A DNA stretch of 36,414 nt from Sandaracinaceae bacterium (lineage in GTDB: Bacteria; Myxococcota_A; Polyangia; Polyangiales; Sandaracinaceae): contig JAIBCE010000038.1 of assembly GCA_019694315.1 (NCBI GenBank), positions 1-36,414 on the forward strand, given 5' to 3'. Position numbers and translations under genes: made by a program. Below are positions 7,961-17,211 of this stretch, piece by piece. Below the pieces are notes generated by a model. That model had not been told where the DNA came from. It ran no database searches and saw only the letters and a list, made by a program, of their open reading frames with translations. The stretch's first letter is position 1, and every line of letters starts with the position of its first letter.

Positions 7961-8653
7961 ATGACGCGCACGCTCCGCACGCTCGCTGCTTGTCTGTTCG
8001 TGCTGGCGATCGGCCTGCCTGTGGCGATGCCCTCGGCGCGCGCCGACATCTTCACGTACACCGATGACCAGGGTGTCGTGCACTTCACGAACATCCCGCC
8101 GCGCCGCGAGCGTGGGGTGCACGTGGTCATGCGCACGCGACCGGCCCGCCCCGACGACGCGCCGCGCGCCACGGGCGGCACGCGCGACGGCTCGACGGAG
8201 CGCTACACGCGCTACGACCCTCACATCCGCGAGGCGGCGGCGCTCTATCGCCTCCCGGAGTCGTTCATCCGCGCGGTCATCCGCGTCGAGAGCGACTACC
8301 ACCTGGGCGCGATCTCGCGCGTGGGCGCGCAGGGCCTCATGCAGCTCATGCCCGGCACGGCCGCGCGCATGGGCGTGCGCGACGCCTTCGACCCGCGGCA
8401 GAACATCCTCGGCGGCACGCGCTACCTGCGCATCCTCGCGAACGACTTCCGCGGCGACCTCATCCTCACGATCGCCGCCTACAACGCCGGCGAGGGCGCG
8501 GTGGTGCGCTACCGCGGCGTGCCGCCCTACGCCGAGACGCAGCGCTACGTGCAGCGCGTGCTCGGCTGGTATTACCACTACGTGCAGGTCGAGCAGGGCC
8601 GCGCGACGCTGGCGCCCGCGGGCCGCGCGTGGGCTCCGCCGCCCACGCAGTGA
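7961..8653 (+). CDS. Lytic transglycosylase (SLT domain) with N-terminal DUF4124
   Basis: It cleaves peptidoglycan glycan strands in the periplasm with formation of 1,6-anhydro ends. The protein has 230 residues. The signal peptide MTRTLRTLAACLFVLAIG ends near SARA-DI. A short DUF4124-type segment (FTYTDDQGVVHFTNIP) follows. The SLT domain covers about residues 90-205, with the catalytic Glu in RVESDY (about residue 110), then SRVGAQGLMQLMPGTA, and the AAYNAGEGAV motif. The ATG at 7961 is chosen because the signal peptide begins there. The gene is divergent from the IgGFc-binding-like lipoprotein, with a 160-bp gap that probably carries both promoters. It is monocistronic. Confidence 0.92.
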   Translation: MTRTLRTLAACLFVLAIGLPVAMPSARADIFTYTDDQGVVHFTNIPPRRERGVHVVMRTRPARPDDAPRATGGTRDGSTERYTRYDPHIREAAALYRLPESFIRAVIRVESDYHLGAISRVGAQGLMQLMPGTAARMGVRDAFDPRQNILGGTRYLRILANDFRGDLILTIAAYNAGEGAVVRYRGVPPYAETQRYVQRVLGWYYHYVQVEQGRATLAPAGRAWAPPPTQ

Positions 8654-8670
8654 GGTCTGATCGGACCCAC

Positions 8671-8687
8671 GCGCGCTGATCGCGCGC
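8671..8687 (+). terminator. Hairpin after the transglycosylase gene
   Basis: GCGCGC-TGATC-GCGCGC forms a 6-bp perfect stem 17 bp after the stop, between convergent genes. There is no T-tract. It is a candidate terminator only. Confidence 0.3.
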
Positions 8688-8746
8688 GAGAGGATCGGCG
8701 TCGGTGCTGGTTCTCTCCGCGAGCGTGCGAGCAGGGGCGAGCTGCC

Positions 8747-9391
8747 TCAGGGCTTCTTCATCGGGAAGCGCTCACCTTCGCGCGCCTCGATCGCGCTCGC
8801 GCGCGCGAAGGCCTCGCGCGCGGTCACGCGCCCTACGTAGTCGGCGATCGGGCCCTCCTTCGGGATCGCGCCGAAGAGCATCGCGTACCGCAGGCCGCCT
8901 GCGACGGTGACGTCCGCGGCGCAGAAGCGGTCTCCGAGGAGGTAGGTGCCCGACGAGACGCCGCGCGTGGCGACCTCGAGCATCTGATCGAAGCTGCCCC
9001 ACGCGTGCTGTCGCGGGCGGGGCTCCCACTTGCCGAATTTCTCGGCGAGCGCGGGCTCGATGATCGCCGACGAGAAGAAGACCCAGCGCAGGTACGCCGC
9101 GCGATCGGGGTGATCGAGCGCGGGGGCGAGGCCCGCCGCGGGATAGCGATCGGCGAGGTAGATCGCGATGGCGCCCAGCTCCGACACAGGCACGCCGCGA
9201 TCGACCACGACAGGCACCTTGCCCATGGGGTTGAGCGCGAGGTGCTCCGGGCTCTTGTGGTGTCCGGTGGCGAGATCGAACGAGGCGAGCCGGTAGGGCA
9301 CGCCCAGCTCCTCGAGCAGCCAGAGCGCGACGAGCGAGCGGGTTCGAGGGGCGTAGTGGAGGACGAGGTCGGCTTCCAAGGTCTCGGGCAT
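8747..9391 (-). CDS. Glutathione S-transferase family protein
   Basis: The protein has 214 residues, the normal length for a cytosolic GST. The thioredoxin-like N-terminal domain (about 1-85) holds LVLHYAPRTRSLVALWLLEELG and NPMGKVPVVVDRG with the cis-Pro. SELGAIAIYLADRYP (about 70-84) carries the acidic residue that contacts glutathione's gamma-glutamyl group. The helical C-terminal domain (about 95-205) includes LLGDRFCAADVTVAGGL, the N-capping box region. The likely role is glutathione conjugation or reduction; the substrate cannot be inferred. The start codon lies only 18 bp from the start proposed for the divergent Cys-rich gene. Confidence 0.88.
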   Translation of the reverse strand: MPETLEADLVLHYAPRTRSLVALWLLEELGVPYRLASFDLATGHHKSPEHLALNPMGKVPVVVDRGVPVSELGAIAIYLADRYPAAGLAPALDHPDRAAYLRWVFFSSAIIEPALAEKFGKWEPRPRQHAWGSFDQMLEVATRGVSSGTYLLGDRFCAADVTVAGGLRYAMLFGAIPKEGPIADYVGRVTAREAFARASAIEAREGERFPMKKP

Positions 9392-9409
9392 GCGCGCATC
9401 CTACGTGAG

Positions 9410-9787
9410 GTGAGAGGGCGCATCCGACACGATCTGGCATTCGCGCTCGCGAGCGCGGTGGCGGTGCTCGCGCTCCACACGGGCGCGGCCTCCCAGCGAC
9501 CCTCGGCGTGCGTGACGCAGTGTCGCTCGAGCGAGCAGCGCGCACGCGAGGCCTGTCACGGAGACACGTCCTGCACCGACCGCGCGGTCTTCACGTCGCG
9601 TCGCTGCGCGCTCGCGTGCGATCGCTCGATGAGCGAGGGCGCTCGCTGCAGGGCCCAGTGCGCCATCGAGAGCGACGAGTGCGACGCGTCGTGTCGCGCG
9701 ATGCACGACGACGGCGAGCAGCGAGGCTGCCTCCGCCGCTGCGGCAGCCGCTACCACCTGAGCTGTCCCCGCGAGTGTCCACCGTGA
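9410..9787 (+). CDS. Small secreted Cys-rich protein with repeated CX3C pairs
   Basis: This is a 125-residue frame from a GTG at 9410. The start is inferred: from here the sequence reads as a signal peptide (RGRIRHD, then LAFALASAVAVLAL, cleavage near GAAS-QRP). The mature part has 14 cysteines in seven pairs, six spaced CX3C and one CX5C (CVTQC, CALAC, CRAQC, CDASC, CLRRC, CPREC). This suggests disulfide-linked helices in the periplasm or outside the cell. I recognise no family. The promoter would have to lie inside the divergent GST gene, because only 18 bp separate the two starts. Confidence 0.5.
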   Translation: MRGRIRHDLAFALASAVAVLALHTGAASQRPSACVTQCRSSEQRAREACHGDTSCTDRAVFTSRRCALACDRSMSEGARCRAQCAIESDECDASCRAMHDDGEQRGCLRRCGSRYHLSCPRECPP

Positions 9788-9797
9788 GCTGGCCTCC

Positions 9798-11594
9798 TCA
9801 CGGATAGCGCGCGCTGAGGTAGTTCCGCACGTCGCTCGTGTCCGCGGCGCCGAGCGTGCCTGCGTAGACGAGGATCTCGGCGACCCACACCGCGCCGACG
9901 CTCGCGCCGCCGAGGTCGGTGCGTGGCAGACCCGCGAAGGCATCGGTGGCGGGGGTGTCCGAGCCCGAGGCGAGCGTGAGCGGGATGACGGTGCCGTTGC
10001 GGTCGTAGGTCACGTTCGCGCTGATCGAGGCGCCGCGGCGGAGCGAGCGCGCCTCGATCCGCTCGATCACGCGCGCGGTCGTTCCCTCCATCCCCACGGC
10101 GTACACACCCGTGCGCACGCCGATCGTGTAGTGCGCCGGCAGCGGGGAGCTCTGGCGGTTCGAGAAGAAGTCCGTCGAGGAGACGGGGGCCCAGATGTGG
10201 AGGAGATCGGTCGAGACGCCCACCGTGCCGGCGCGCTGCGTCACGAGGAAGATCGTGTAATTCCCGCGCCACGTGACGCCGAGGTCCGACGCCGCGCGGA
10301 GGCTCGCGTCGGCGTCGATCGACACCGCGCCGCCGAGGCCGATCACGTGCGTGGGAGGCGCGCCCATCGAGAAGAAGTGAGCTCGGCCCACCATGTCGAT
10401 CCACGCGCAGACCCCGAGCGCGGCGCTGCGAATGACGTGATCGCCGCGAAACCAGTGGCTCGGCGTCGGGATGGGCTCGAGGGGAGGCGTCACCGAGGGC
10501 AGCGGCGCGCAGCCCGGCAGAACGCAGAGGTCGAGGGACGCACACGCAGGATCGGCACAGTCGGAGAGGCCGTTCGAGTCTTCGTCGCCGAGGTACGCGC
10601 AGTCCTCGCCCGAGGCGATCACGAACGCATCGGGCGAGGGCTCCGCGGCGTCGGGGGCCCACGCGTCGGGCATCGGCGCCACATACGCGTCGGGCACCTC
10701 GCTACGGCAGAGTGCGTCGCAGCCATCGCCGGACATCGTGTTGCCGTCGTCGCACTCCTCGACCGGCTCTCTCCTTCCGTCCCCACACACCACTCGGTGC
10801 GCATCGAGATCGGCGTCTACGCCCGGCGGCACGTACGCGTCGAACGCGAACGCGTCGGGTGGGGGCGCGTCGATCGACGATCCCGCGTCGATCGACCCAG
10901 CGTCGAGGGCGGGGCCATCCTCGACGCACGCTCCCATCACGGCCGAGCAGTGCTGGCCCGAGGGGCAGGTGTCGTCACCCTCGATGCAGACGCCGGTGAC
11001 GCAGCTCGCGGGGCCCAGGCAGGCAGGCCCGCCCACGCAGTCGGCGCCCGCGCGACAGATCGTCGGGTCGTCGTCGCACTGCGCCGCGGGATCGGAGCGA
11101 TCGCAGCAGTACATCGTCGTGTTGGGATCATCGAGGTCGCAGCGCGGATCGACGCAGTGACCATTGAGACACTCGGTGAAGGCGGCGCTCCCGCTCGGCG
11201 CGGGGCAGACCACGTCGAGGCAGCTCACGCTCAGCGGCACGCGCGCGACGCGGTCGTGCACGAGCGTCACGGTGAGACAGCGACGCACCAGGCGATCGGC
11301 GACCATGCCCTGCGCGTGGATCGTGTAGACGCCCTGCGGCAGGGCGAGCTCCGCCACGTTCAGCGTGCCCGCCTCGAGGCGCTGCTGCAGGCTGGTCAGC
11401 ACCTCGACGCTGCCGCCGCCGATCGACGCGCCGCTCGGTGGGCAGCCGAGCGCGCCCTCGAAGACGGCGACGTCGACATGCCGCAGATCCGAGCCCGCCC
11501 GCAGGCCCGACTGCACGCGGATCGTGAGGCGAGGGTTGCCCTGGCACCCGGCGAGCAGGACGGCCAGCCCGAGCAAGAAGCCGACGATGCGCAT
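9798..11594 (-). CDS. Surface lipoprotein with DUF4215 Cys-rich repeat and LamG-like C-terminus (paralog 1)
   Basis: The protein has 598 residues from the ATG at 11594, chosen because the signal peptide MRIVGFLLGLAVLLAGC (lipobox LAGC) starts there. The first about 190 residues (QGNPRLTIRVQSGLRAGSD onward, with paired Cys) are almost the same as in the adjacent paralog. A Cys-rich stretch, an Asp/Ala/Pro-rich linker and one Myxococcus-type repeat (CGDGRREPVEECDDGN, DUF4215) follow. The C-terminal about 200 residues look like a LamG/concanavalin-type jelly roll ending in VAEILVYAGTLGAAD. It is probably exposed on the outer membrane as a carbohydrate- or protein-binding lipoprotein. The ligand is unknown. 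It is downstream of its paralog on the same strand, 66 bp away. Confidence 0.75.
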   Translation of the reverse strand: MRIVGFLLGLAVLLAGCQGNPRLTIRVQSGLRAGSDLRHVDVAVFEGALGCPPSGASIGGGSVEVLTSLQQRLEAGTLNVAELALPQGVYTIHAQGMVADRLVRRCLTVTLVHDRVARVPLSVSCLDVVCPAPSGSAAFTECLNGHCVDPRCDLDDPNTTMYCCDRSDPAAQCDDDPTICRAGADCVGGPACLGPASCVTGVCIEGDDTCPSGQHCSAVMGACVEDGPALDAGSIDAGSSIDAPPPDAFAFDAYVPPGVDADLDAHRVVCGDGRREPVEECDDGNTMSGDGCDALCRSEVPDAYVAPMPDAWAPDAAEPSPDAFVIASGEDCAYLGDEDSNGLSDCADPACASLDLCVLPGCAPLPSVTPPLEPIPTPSHWFRGDHVIRSAALGVCAWIDMVGRAHFFSMGAPPTHVIGLGGAVSIDADASLRAASDLGVTWRGNYTIFLVTQRAGTVGVSTDLLHIWAPVSSTDFFSNRQSSPLPAHYTIGVRTGVYAVGMEGTTARVIERIEARSLRRGASISANVTYDRNGTVIPLTLASGSDTPATDAFAGLPRTDLGGASVGAVWVAEILVYAGTLGAADTSDVRNYLSARYP

Positions 11595-11660
11595 GGCGAT
11601 CACGGTCGCCGACGCGCGGGGTGGGGTCAACCGTGAGCGTGCGCTCGCGCGTCAGGGCCC

Positions 11661-13424
11661 TCAGGGATAGCGCGCGCCGAGGTAGCTCTCGAGCTGGGCG
11701 AGCTCCGAGCCGCTGAGCACGCGGTCGTAGACGAGGATCTCGGAGACCTCGAAGGTGCCAGTGTCCAGCCTGCCTCCGATGGTCTCGCGATCTGGCGCGA
11801 AGAACGGCGGCACTTCCATCGGATCGGTGAAGGTCCGAGGCATGCCGCCGATCCCCACGGTGAGATCGCTCGTCGCGTAATTGGGGCCCGTGCTGAGGCG
11901 GAGGATCTCGTCTTGGCGCAGGCCGCCGATCAGCGGGCCCGACGCGGTCGCGCGACTCCCGGCGACCTCGACCGCATAGCCCCCCGGCGCGTGGATCAGG
12001 CTCACCGCCGCGGTCCTCGTGGTGTCGCCCGTCGAGAGCACGTGCAGGAGGCCGGGCGAGGTCTCGCGCACCATCGCGACGATCGTGCGCGCGTGCGACG
12101 ACGGGAGGGCCATCGCATCGAGCGCGGTGACGAGCTGGCCCGGCGCGAAGTGCACGGCGTCGAGCACCACGGTGGGCGCCCGATCGGTGGACGCCGGGCG
12201 CATCACGAGGCCCGCGATCGCGTCTCGCCAGCCGCAGACCGTCGGCGTGGACGAGGGCAGCGTCGCGAGGTTGGTGCTCGTGCGCCACCAGTGGATCGGT
12301 CCCGACGGCACGCCCTCGATCATCGGGTCGAGGACGAGCCTCGACACCAGGCAGTCGAGGCCCCGGCAGACCGCGAGCGCTGCGCAGTCGGCGTCCTCGC
12401 AGTCGACCTGATGATCCGAGTCGCCATCGAGGCCATCGATGCACGAGCCCTCCGGACCGCCCATCGTCACGGCCGCGTCCGGCCCGACGAACGCGTCAGC
12501 GGCCCACGCGTCGACGGCCCACGCATCCGGGGCCCACGCGTCGGGCAGCGACGTGAGCGCATCGGGTGCCCACGCGTCGAGAGGCGACACGAACGCATCG
12601 GGCGACTCGCCCACATCGAACGGCACGAACGCATCGTCTCGCACCGACGCATCGGGCGACGCCGGCGCGTCGAGGTCGGCGTCGACACCGGGAGGCACCG
12701 CCGCGTCGAGCGCGCCTGCATCCATGTCGCCCGCGTCGAGCGCGAACGTCGCGTCGTCCACGCAGCCGCCGCTCGCGGCGGCGCAGTGCTGGCCGGCGGG
12801 GCAGGAGTCTTCGCCCTCGATGCACACGCCGCTCACGCACCGGGAGGGGCCCAGGCACGCGAGCTCGCCGCGGCAGTCCGCGCTCGCGGCGCAGATCGTG
12901 CGGTCGACGTCGCACTGCGCGAGCGGGTCGGCGCGATCGCAGCAGTACATCGTCGTGTTGGGATCATCGAGATCGCATCGCGGATCGACGCAGTGTCCGT
13001 TCAGGCACTCCGAGAACGCCGCCGTCCCGCTCGGCGCGGGGCAGCTCACGTCGAGGCAGCTCACGCTCAGCGGCACGCGCGCCACCCGATCGTGCACGAG
13101 CGTCACGGTGAGACAGCGACGCACCACACGGTCGGCCACGAGGCCCTGCGCGTGGATCGTGTAGACGCCCTGCGGCAGCGCGAGCTCGGCCACCGTCAGC
13201 GTGCCGGCCTCGAGACGCGTCTGATCGCCACCGTCGAGGGCCAGGCTCCCTCCGCCGCTCGAGGCGCCGCTCGGCGGGCAGCCGAGCGCGCCCTCGAAGA
13301 CCGTCACGTCCACGCGCCTCAGGTCCGAGCCCGCGCGCAGGCCCGACTGCACGCGGATCGTCACGCGCGGGTTGCCCTGACAGCCCAGGAGGAAGAGCCC
13401 GAGCACCAAGCCGGCGAAGCGCAT
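11661..13424 (-). CDS. Surface lipoprotein with Asp-Ala-Pro-Trp linker and LamG-like C-terminus (paralog 2)
   Basis: The protein has 587 residues. The signal peptide MRFAGLVLGLFLLGC (lipobox LLGC) is followed by the same QGNPR(V/L)TIRVQSGLRAGSD module as paralog 1, including LDDPNTTMYCCDR. Instead of the DUF4215 repeat it has a long low-complexity linker rich in PDAWAPDA units (about residues 235-315). The C-terminal jelly-roll-like domain (about 370-587) ends FEVSEILVYDRVLSGSELAQL, typical of LamG-like domains. The gene is divergent from uvrB. Almost unchanged DNA in the 5' third shows a tandem duplication followed by divergence of linker and C-terminus. Confidence 0.75.
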   Translation of the reverse strand: MRFAGLVLGLFLLGCQGNPRVTIRVQSGLRAGSDLRRVDVTVFEGALGCPPSGASSGGGSLALDGGDQTRLEAGTLTVAELALPQGVYTIHAQGLVADRVVRRCLTVTLVHDRVARVPLSVSCLDVSCPAPSGTAAFSECLNGHCVDPRCDLDDPNTTMYCCDRADPLAQCDVDRTICAASADCRGELACLGPSRCVSGVCIEGEDSCPAGQHCAAASGGCVDDATFALDAGDMDAGALDAAVPPGVDADLDAPASPDASVRDDAFVPFDVGESPDAFVSPLDAWAPDALTSLPDAWAPDAWAVDAWAADAFVGPDAAVTMGGPEGSCIDGLDGDSDHQVDCEDADCAALAVCRGLDCLVSRLVLDPMIEGVPSGPIHWWRTSTNLATLPSSTPTVCGWRDAIAGLVMRPASTDRAPTVVLDAVHFAPGQLVTALDAMALPSSHARTIVAMVRETSPGLLHVLSTGDTTRTAAVSLIHAPGGYAVEVAGSRATASGPLIGGLRQDEILRLSTGPNYATSDLTVGIGGMPRTFTDPMEVPPFFAPDRETIGGRLDTGTFEVSEILVYDRVLSGSELAQLESYLGARYP

Positions 13425-13490
13425 CGCACGACCCTCGCCGACGCGGAGTCGAGGGTCAACCCAGGGGGCGCCCCGACCTCGAGCGCAAAC

Positions 13491-13508
13491 CTGTCACTCA
13501 CCTGACAG
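13491..13508. promoter_or_regulatory. Dyad upstream of uvrB
   Basis: CTGTCA (13491-13496) and TGACAG (13503-13508) are reverse complements with a 6-nt centre, in a locally AT-richer patch 93 bp before uvrB. It resembles a split SOS-type operator, but the CTGT to ACAG spacing is 10 rather than the enteric 8. It also lies between divergent genes, so the controlled gene is uncertain. Confidence 0.3.
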
Positions 13509-13601
13509 CTCAGTCGGGCCACCGCCCTACCGCGGCTCGGCCCCAGCGTTCATCCTCGTCGCTCCCCGCGTCGCGGCGCGACGCACGAACGAGGACGTCG
13601 C

Positions 13602-15698
13602 ATGGCCCACGAGCGCTTCGAGCTGGTCTCCACGATGACGCCCAAGGGCGATCAGCCCAAGGCGATCGAGGCCCTCGTGAAGGGCGTCGAGGGCGGCGAG
13701 AGCCGGCAGGTGCTCCTCGGCATCACGGGCTCGGGCAAGACCTTCTCCATCGCCAACGTCATCGCCAGGACGCAGCGCCCAGCGCTCCTCATCGCGCCGA
13801 ACAAGACGCTCGCCGCCCAGCTCTACGGCGAGATGAAGGAGCTCTTCCCCAACAACGCCGTCGAGTACTTCGTCTCCTACTACGACTACTACCAGCCCGA
13901 GGCCTACGTCCCCACGAGCGACACCTACATCGAGAAAGACGCGATCATCAACGACAAGATCGATCGCATGCGCCACGCGGCCACCGCGGCGCTGCTCTCG
14001 CGCGAGGACGTGATCATCGTGGCGTCGGTGAGCTGCATCTACGGCATCGGCTCGCGCGACGCGTACGTGGAGATGCTCGTCGTGGTCGAGAAGGGCATGA
14101 CGATCTCGCGCGACGTGCTCCTCCGGAAGCTGGTCGACGTGCAGTACGAGAGGAACGACTACGACTTCTCGCGCGGCACCTTCCGCGTGCGCGGCGACGT
14201 GGTGGAGGTCTTTCCCGCGAGCGAGGACCAGAAGGCGATCCGCATCGAGATGTGGGGCGACGAGATCGAGCGCATCGCCGAGATCGATCCCGTGCGCGGC
14301 AAGGTGCTCCGCGAGCTGCCGAAGTACGCGATCTTCCCCGCCTCGCACTACGTGACGCCCGAGGAGGAGCGACGTCGCGCGGTCGAGACGATCAAGGTCG
14401 AGCTCCAGGAGCGCCTGAGCCAGCTCTCGGACGAGATGAAGCTCGTCGAGAAGCAGCGCCTCGAGCAGCGCACGCTCTACGACGTCGAGATGCTCGAGCA
14501 GACGGGCTTCTGCCACGGCATCGAGAACTACTCGCGTCACTTCTCGGGCCGAAAGGCGGGCGAGCCGCCGCCCGTGCTCGTCGACTACTTCCCGCGGAAT
14601 TTCCTCCTGATCCTCGACGAGTCGCACCAGACGGTGCCGCAGATCGCGGCGATGTTCCGCGGCGATCGCAACCGCAAGGAGGTCCTCGTCGAGCACGGCT
14701 TCCGCCTGCCCTCCGCGATGGACAACCGCCCGCTGAAGTTCGAGGAGTTCTGGGAGCGCGCCGGCCAGACGATCTTCGTGTCGGCCACGCCGGGCGAGTG
14801 GGAGCTCGACGAGACGCAGGGCGAGTTCGTGGAGCAGGTGATCCGCCCCACGGGCCTCATGGATCCGGTGATCCACGTGCGCCCCGTGGGCTCGCAGGTG
14901 GACGACCTCCTCGGCGAGATCCGCGAGCGCGTGAAGAAGAACGAGCGCGTGCTCGTGACCACGCTGACCAAGCGCATGGCCGAGGACCTCACCGAATATT
15001 ATTCGGAGCTCGGCGTGAAGGTCCGCTACCTCCACTCCGACGTGGACACGCTCGAGCGCATCGAGATCCTGCGCGATCTCCGCAAGGGCCTCTTCGACGT
15101 GCTCGTCGGCATCAACCTCCTGCGCGAGGGCCTCGATCTGCCGGAGGTCTCGCTCGTGGGCATCCTCGACGCCGACAAGGAAGGGTTCCTCCGCAGCCCG
15201 CGCTCGCTCATCCAGACGATCGGCCGCGCCGCCCGCAACGTGAACGGGCAGGTGATCATGTACGCGGACAAGGTCACCGACGCGATGAAGCGCGCGATCG
15301 AGGAGACCGATCGTCGTCGCAAGATCCAGGCGGACTACAACACCCTGCACGGCATCACCCCGGAGACGGTGAAGCGCGCCGTGCTCGACATGGGCGATCT
15401 GTCGAGCGGCACGAGCGACTGGATGCCCGCGCCGAGCGCGCACGGTGCGCTCGAGGGCAAGAGCCTCGACGCGAGCAAGCTCTCGGCCGAGGGGCTGGCC
15501 GACCACATCGAGGAGCTCCGCAGCGAGATGATCACGCTCGCCGAGGCCCTCGAATTCGAGCGCGCCGCCAAGCTGCGCGACCGCATCGTGGAGCTCGAGC
15601 AGAAGCTCGACGCCCGCCCCGCCGAGCGCGCGCAGAAGAAGAGCGACGTGGCACCCAAGCCCGCGAGCGCCCCGAAGAAGGCACGCGCCAAGCGCTGA
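13602..15698 (+). CDS. uvrB: UvrABC system protein B
   Basis: This is the damage-verifying helicase-like subunit of nucleotide excision repair. It receives DNA from UvrA and recruits UvrC. The protein has 698 residues, slightly longer than usual because of a Lys/Ala-rich tail. Walker A GITGSGKT is at 40-47. The damage-probing beta-hairpin region [12 protein letters not shown] follows at about 93-104. The DEAD-like box DESH is at about 338-341. Helicase motif VI-type [10 protein letters not shown] is at about 535-545, and the UVR domain ([12 protein letters not shown]) at about 650-665. The ATG at 13602 follows GAGGACG. The upstream region has a dyad that might be an SOS-type operator. It is complete with no oddities in the core. 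Confidence 0.98.
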   Translation: MAHERFELVSTMTPKGDQPKAIEALVKGVEGGESRQVLLGITGSGKTFSIANVIARTQRPALLIAPNKTLAAQLYGEMKELFPNNAVEYFVSYYDYYQPEAYVPTSDTYIEKDAIINDKIDRMRHAATAALLSREDVIIVASVSCIYGIGSRDAYVEMLVVVEKGMTISRDVLLRKLVDVQYERNDYDFSRGTFRVRGDVVEVFPASEDQKAIRIEMWGDEIERIAEIDPVRGKVLRELPKYAIFPASHYVTPEEERRRAVETIKVELQERLSQLSDEMKLVEKQRLEQRTLYDVEMLEQTGFCHGIENYSRHFSGRKAGEPPPVLVDYFPRNFLLILDESHQTVPQIAAMFRGDRNRKEVLVEHGFRLPSAMDNRPLKFEEFWERAGQTIFVSATPGEWELDETQGEFVEQVIRPTGLMDPVIHVRPVGSQVDDLLGEIRERVKKNERVLVTTLTKRMAEDLTEYYSELGVKVRYLHSDVDTLERIEILRDLRKGLFDVLVGINLLREGLDLPEVSLVGILDADKEGFLRSPRSLIQTIGRAARNVNGQVIMYADKVTDAMKRAIEETDRRRKIQADYNTLHGITPETVKRAVLDMGDLSSGTSDWMPAPSAHGALEGKSLDASKLSAEGLADHIEELRSEMITLAEALEFERAAKLRDRIVELEQKLDARPAERAQKKSDVAPKPASAPKKARAKR

Positions 15699-15768
15699 TT
15701 CCACGCAACCGAGCGGGCGACCCACCGACAAAGGGGGCTCACGCGGCACGAAGCCGCAGGAGACACCC

Positions 15769-16905
15769 ATGAACGTCGGCACCATCGCTCGATCGCACTC
15801 GCTCGATTCCACGCAGCAACTGCCCCCGCCGTCCTCACCCGACGCCGCGCCCCTCGACATGTCGCGCGATGTGGTCGACCACGGGCCCGCGAGCGCGCCG
15901 AGCACCTCGCGCACCACGCATGGGGCGACCGCTCACGGCACCCAGGCCGCGTTGGCCACGCCGCCAGCCGCGCGCACCTTCGTCGATCCGCAGATCCATC
16001 GCGCGACGGAGGCCTTCGTGCGAGGCGGCCTCGGGGGCCTCGACACCTTCATGCGGCAGCACCCGGCCGACGCGCGCTGGTTGCTCTCGGTCTCGCGCGA
16101 CCAGCTCGCGGAAGGCATCCGCGCCGACCTCGGCACGCGCCCAGGCTACGGAGGGTTCCTCGGCCCACTCCAGAGCTACCGCGACGCCGAGTCGATCGAC
16201 GCGCACCTGGCTGGCGCGGTGCAGTCGCAGATCCGCGAGGCCGTGCGCCAGACCGCGGTCGATCGCATCGACGCGATGACCCGCGCGCTCGAGTCGATGC
16301 CCATCGATCGCGCGGTCGAGGCGCTCCGCAACGCGCCGGCAGGCTCGCCCCTCGCGGAGCTCCGGAGCGCGCTGCGCATGCCTGGCAACGAGATGGATCG
16401 TGAGCGAGTCGAGAGCTGGGTGCGCACCTCGCTCCACGAGCTCCACGCGCTGCGCGACACGGTGATGGGCCAGTCGTGGATGCCCGAGGAGCTCCCCGGC
16501 TCGATGCGAGCGGTGCAGCGCGCGATGGGCCTCGAGCACGCGGCCGAAGGCTCGATCGCGGGTGAAGCGCTGTTCCGCGGACCGCACGCGGCGGACACAC
16601 GCGCGCACGGTCACGAGGTCGCAGTCGACGGCACGATGCTCGCGGCGGAGACCACCGAGATGGGCCTCGAGGCGGCCGAAGGTGCGCACCTCGCCGCCGA
16701 GGCGACGCACCTCGCGCACGCAGGGCTCGCGGTGGAGTCGGCCGAGATGTCCGCGCTCGCGACGCTCGCGACCGAGACCTCCATCGCCGCTGCGGGCGGC
16801 ATTGGCGTGGGCCTCGCGGGTCTCGCCTTCGGCTACGCGATCCACCACCAGATCGAGCACAACCGCGCCGAGCGCACCGAGACGGCCGCCGCGCTGGGTC
16901 TCTGA
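15769..16905 (+). CDS. Unknown protein with Pro/Ser/His-rich N-terminus and hydrophobic Gly-Ala C-terminal segment
   Basis: The protein has 378 residues, with CAGGAGA as ribosome binding site and no signal peptide. Residues of about 1-65 are disordered and rich in Pro, Ser, Thr and His. About 65-250 are helical and charged, without a recognised domain. About 270-340 are an Ala/Glu/His-rich repetitive stretch (LAAETTEMGLEAAEGAHLAAEATHL is read as two related units). About 342-362 form a Gly/Ala hydrophobic helix (GGIGVGLAGLAFGYAI), followed by a charged end. The layout recalls secreted or membrane-associating effectors or structural proteins, but this is only a resemblance. It is 70 bp downstream of uvrB and 26 bp before the zinc-ribbon gene. 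Confidence 0.6.
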   Translation: MNVGTIARSHSLDSTQQLPPPSSPDAAPLDMSRDVVDHGPASAPSTSRTTHGATAHGTQAALATPPAARTFVDPQIHRATEAFVRGGLGGLDTFMRQHPADARWLLSVSRDQLAEGIRADLGTRPGYGGFLGPLQSYRDAESIDAHLAGAVQSQIREAVRQTAVDRIDAMTRALESMPIDRAVEALRNAPAGSPLAELRSALRMPGNEMDRERVESWVRTSLHELHALRDTVMGQSWMPEELPGSMRAVQRAMGLEHAAEGSIAGEALFRGPHAADTRAHGHEVAVDGTMLAAETTEMGLEAAEGAHLAAEATHLAHAGLAVESAEMSALATLATETSIAAAGGIGVGLAGLAFGYAIHHQIEHNRAERTETAAALGL

Positions 16906-16931
16906 TCCCACGCCTCGAGAGGATGCACACC

Positions 16932-17159
16932 ATGCTGCGCACACGCCCCGAACGCTGCCCTTTCTGCGCTCACGACCTCGGCGGACGCTTGCTCTGCCCG
17001 CACTGCCGCGAGCCCGTGCCCATCGCCGGATCGCTCGAAGAGCGCGGCGCGTGGACCACGAGCTACCTCGTCGAGATCCGCGGCCCCGCGCGGATGATGG
17101 GAGACGAGCTCGTCTTCGACGCCACCGTGGGCGAGCCGCTCCGCGCCCGCGCGCTCTGA
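16932..17159 (+). CDS. Short zinc-ribbon protein, truncated relative of the next gene
   Basis: The protein has 75 residues. It starts MLRTRPERCPFCAHDLGG, with CxxC and LCPHC pairs forming a zinc ribbon at residues of about 9-27. It ends with IRGPARMMGDELVFDATVGEPLRARAL. Both ends match the next gene's ends (MLRSRPERCPLCGHDVRG and TGPARLISDD...EARPLTIRAR), while the membrane segments and most of the middle domain are absent. I chose the ATG at 16932 over 16923 because it aligns with the paralog and is better spaced from GAGAGG. It probably arose by duplication and internal deletion. Function is unknown. Confidence 0.6.
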   Translation: MLRTRPERCPFCAHDLGGRLLCPHCREPVPIAGSLEERGAWTTSYLVEIRGPARMMGDELVFDATVGEPLRARAL

Positions 17160-17211
17160 GCGCGCACGACACGGACCCGAGCAGCGACTCGAGGGATCGA
17201 TGCTCTACGAT

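Noticed and set aside
13491..13508. Enteric-type LexA box
   Set aside because: The CTGT to ACAG spacing is 10, not 8; kept only as an unassigned dyad.
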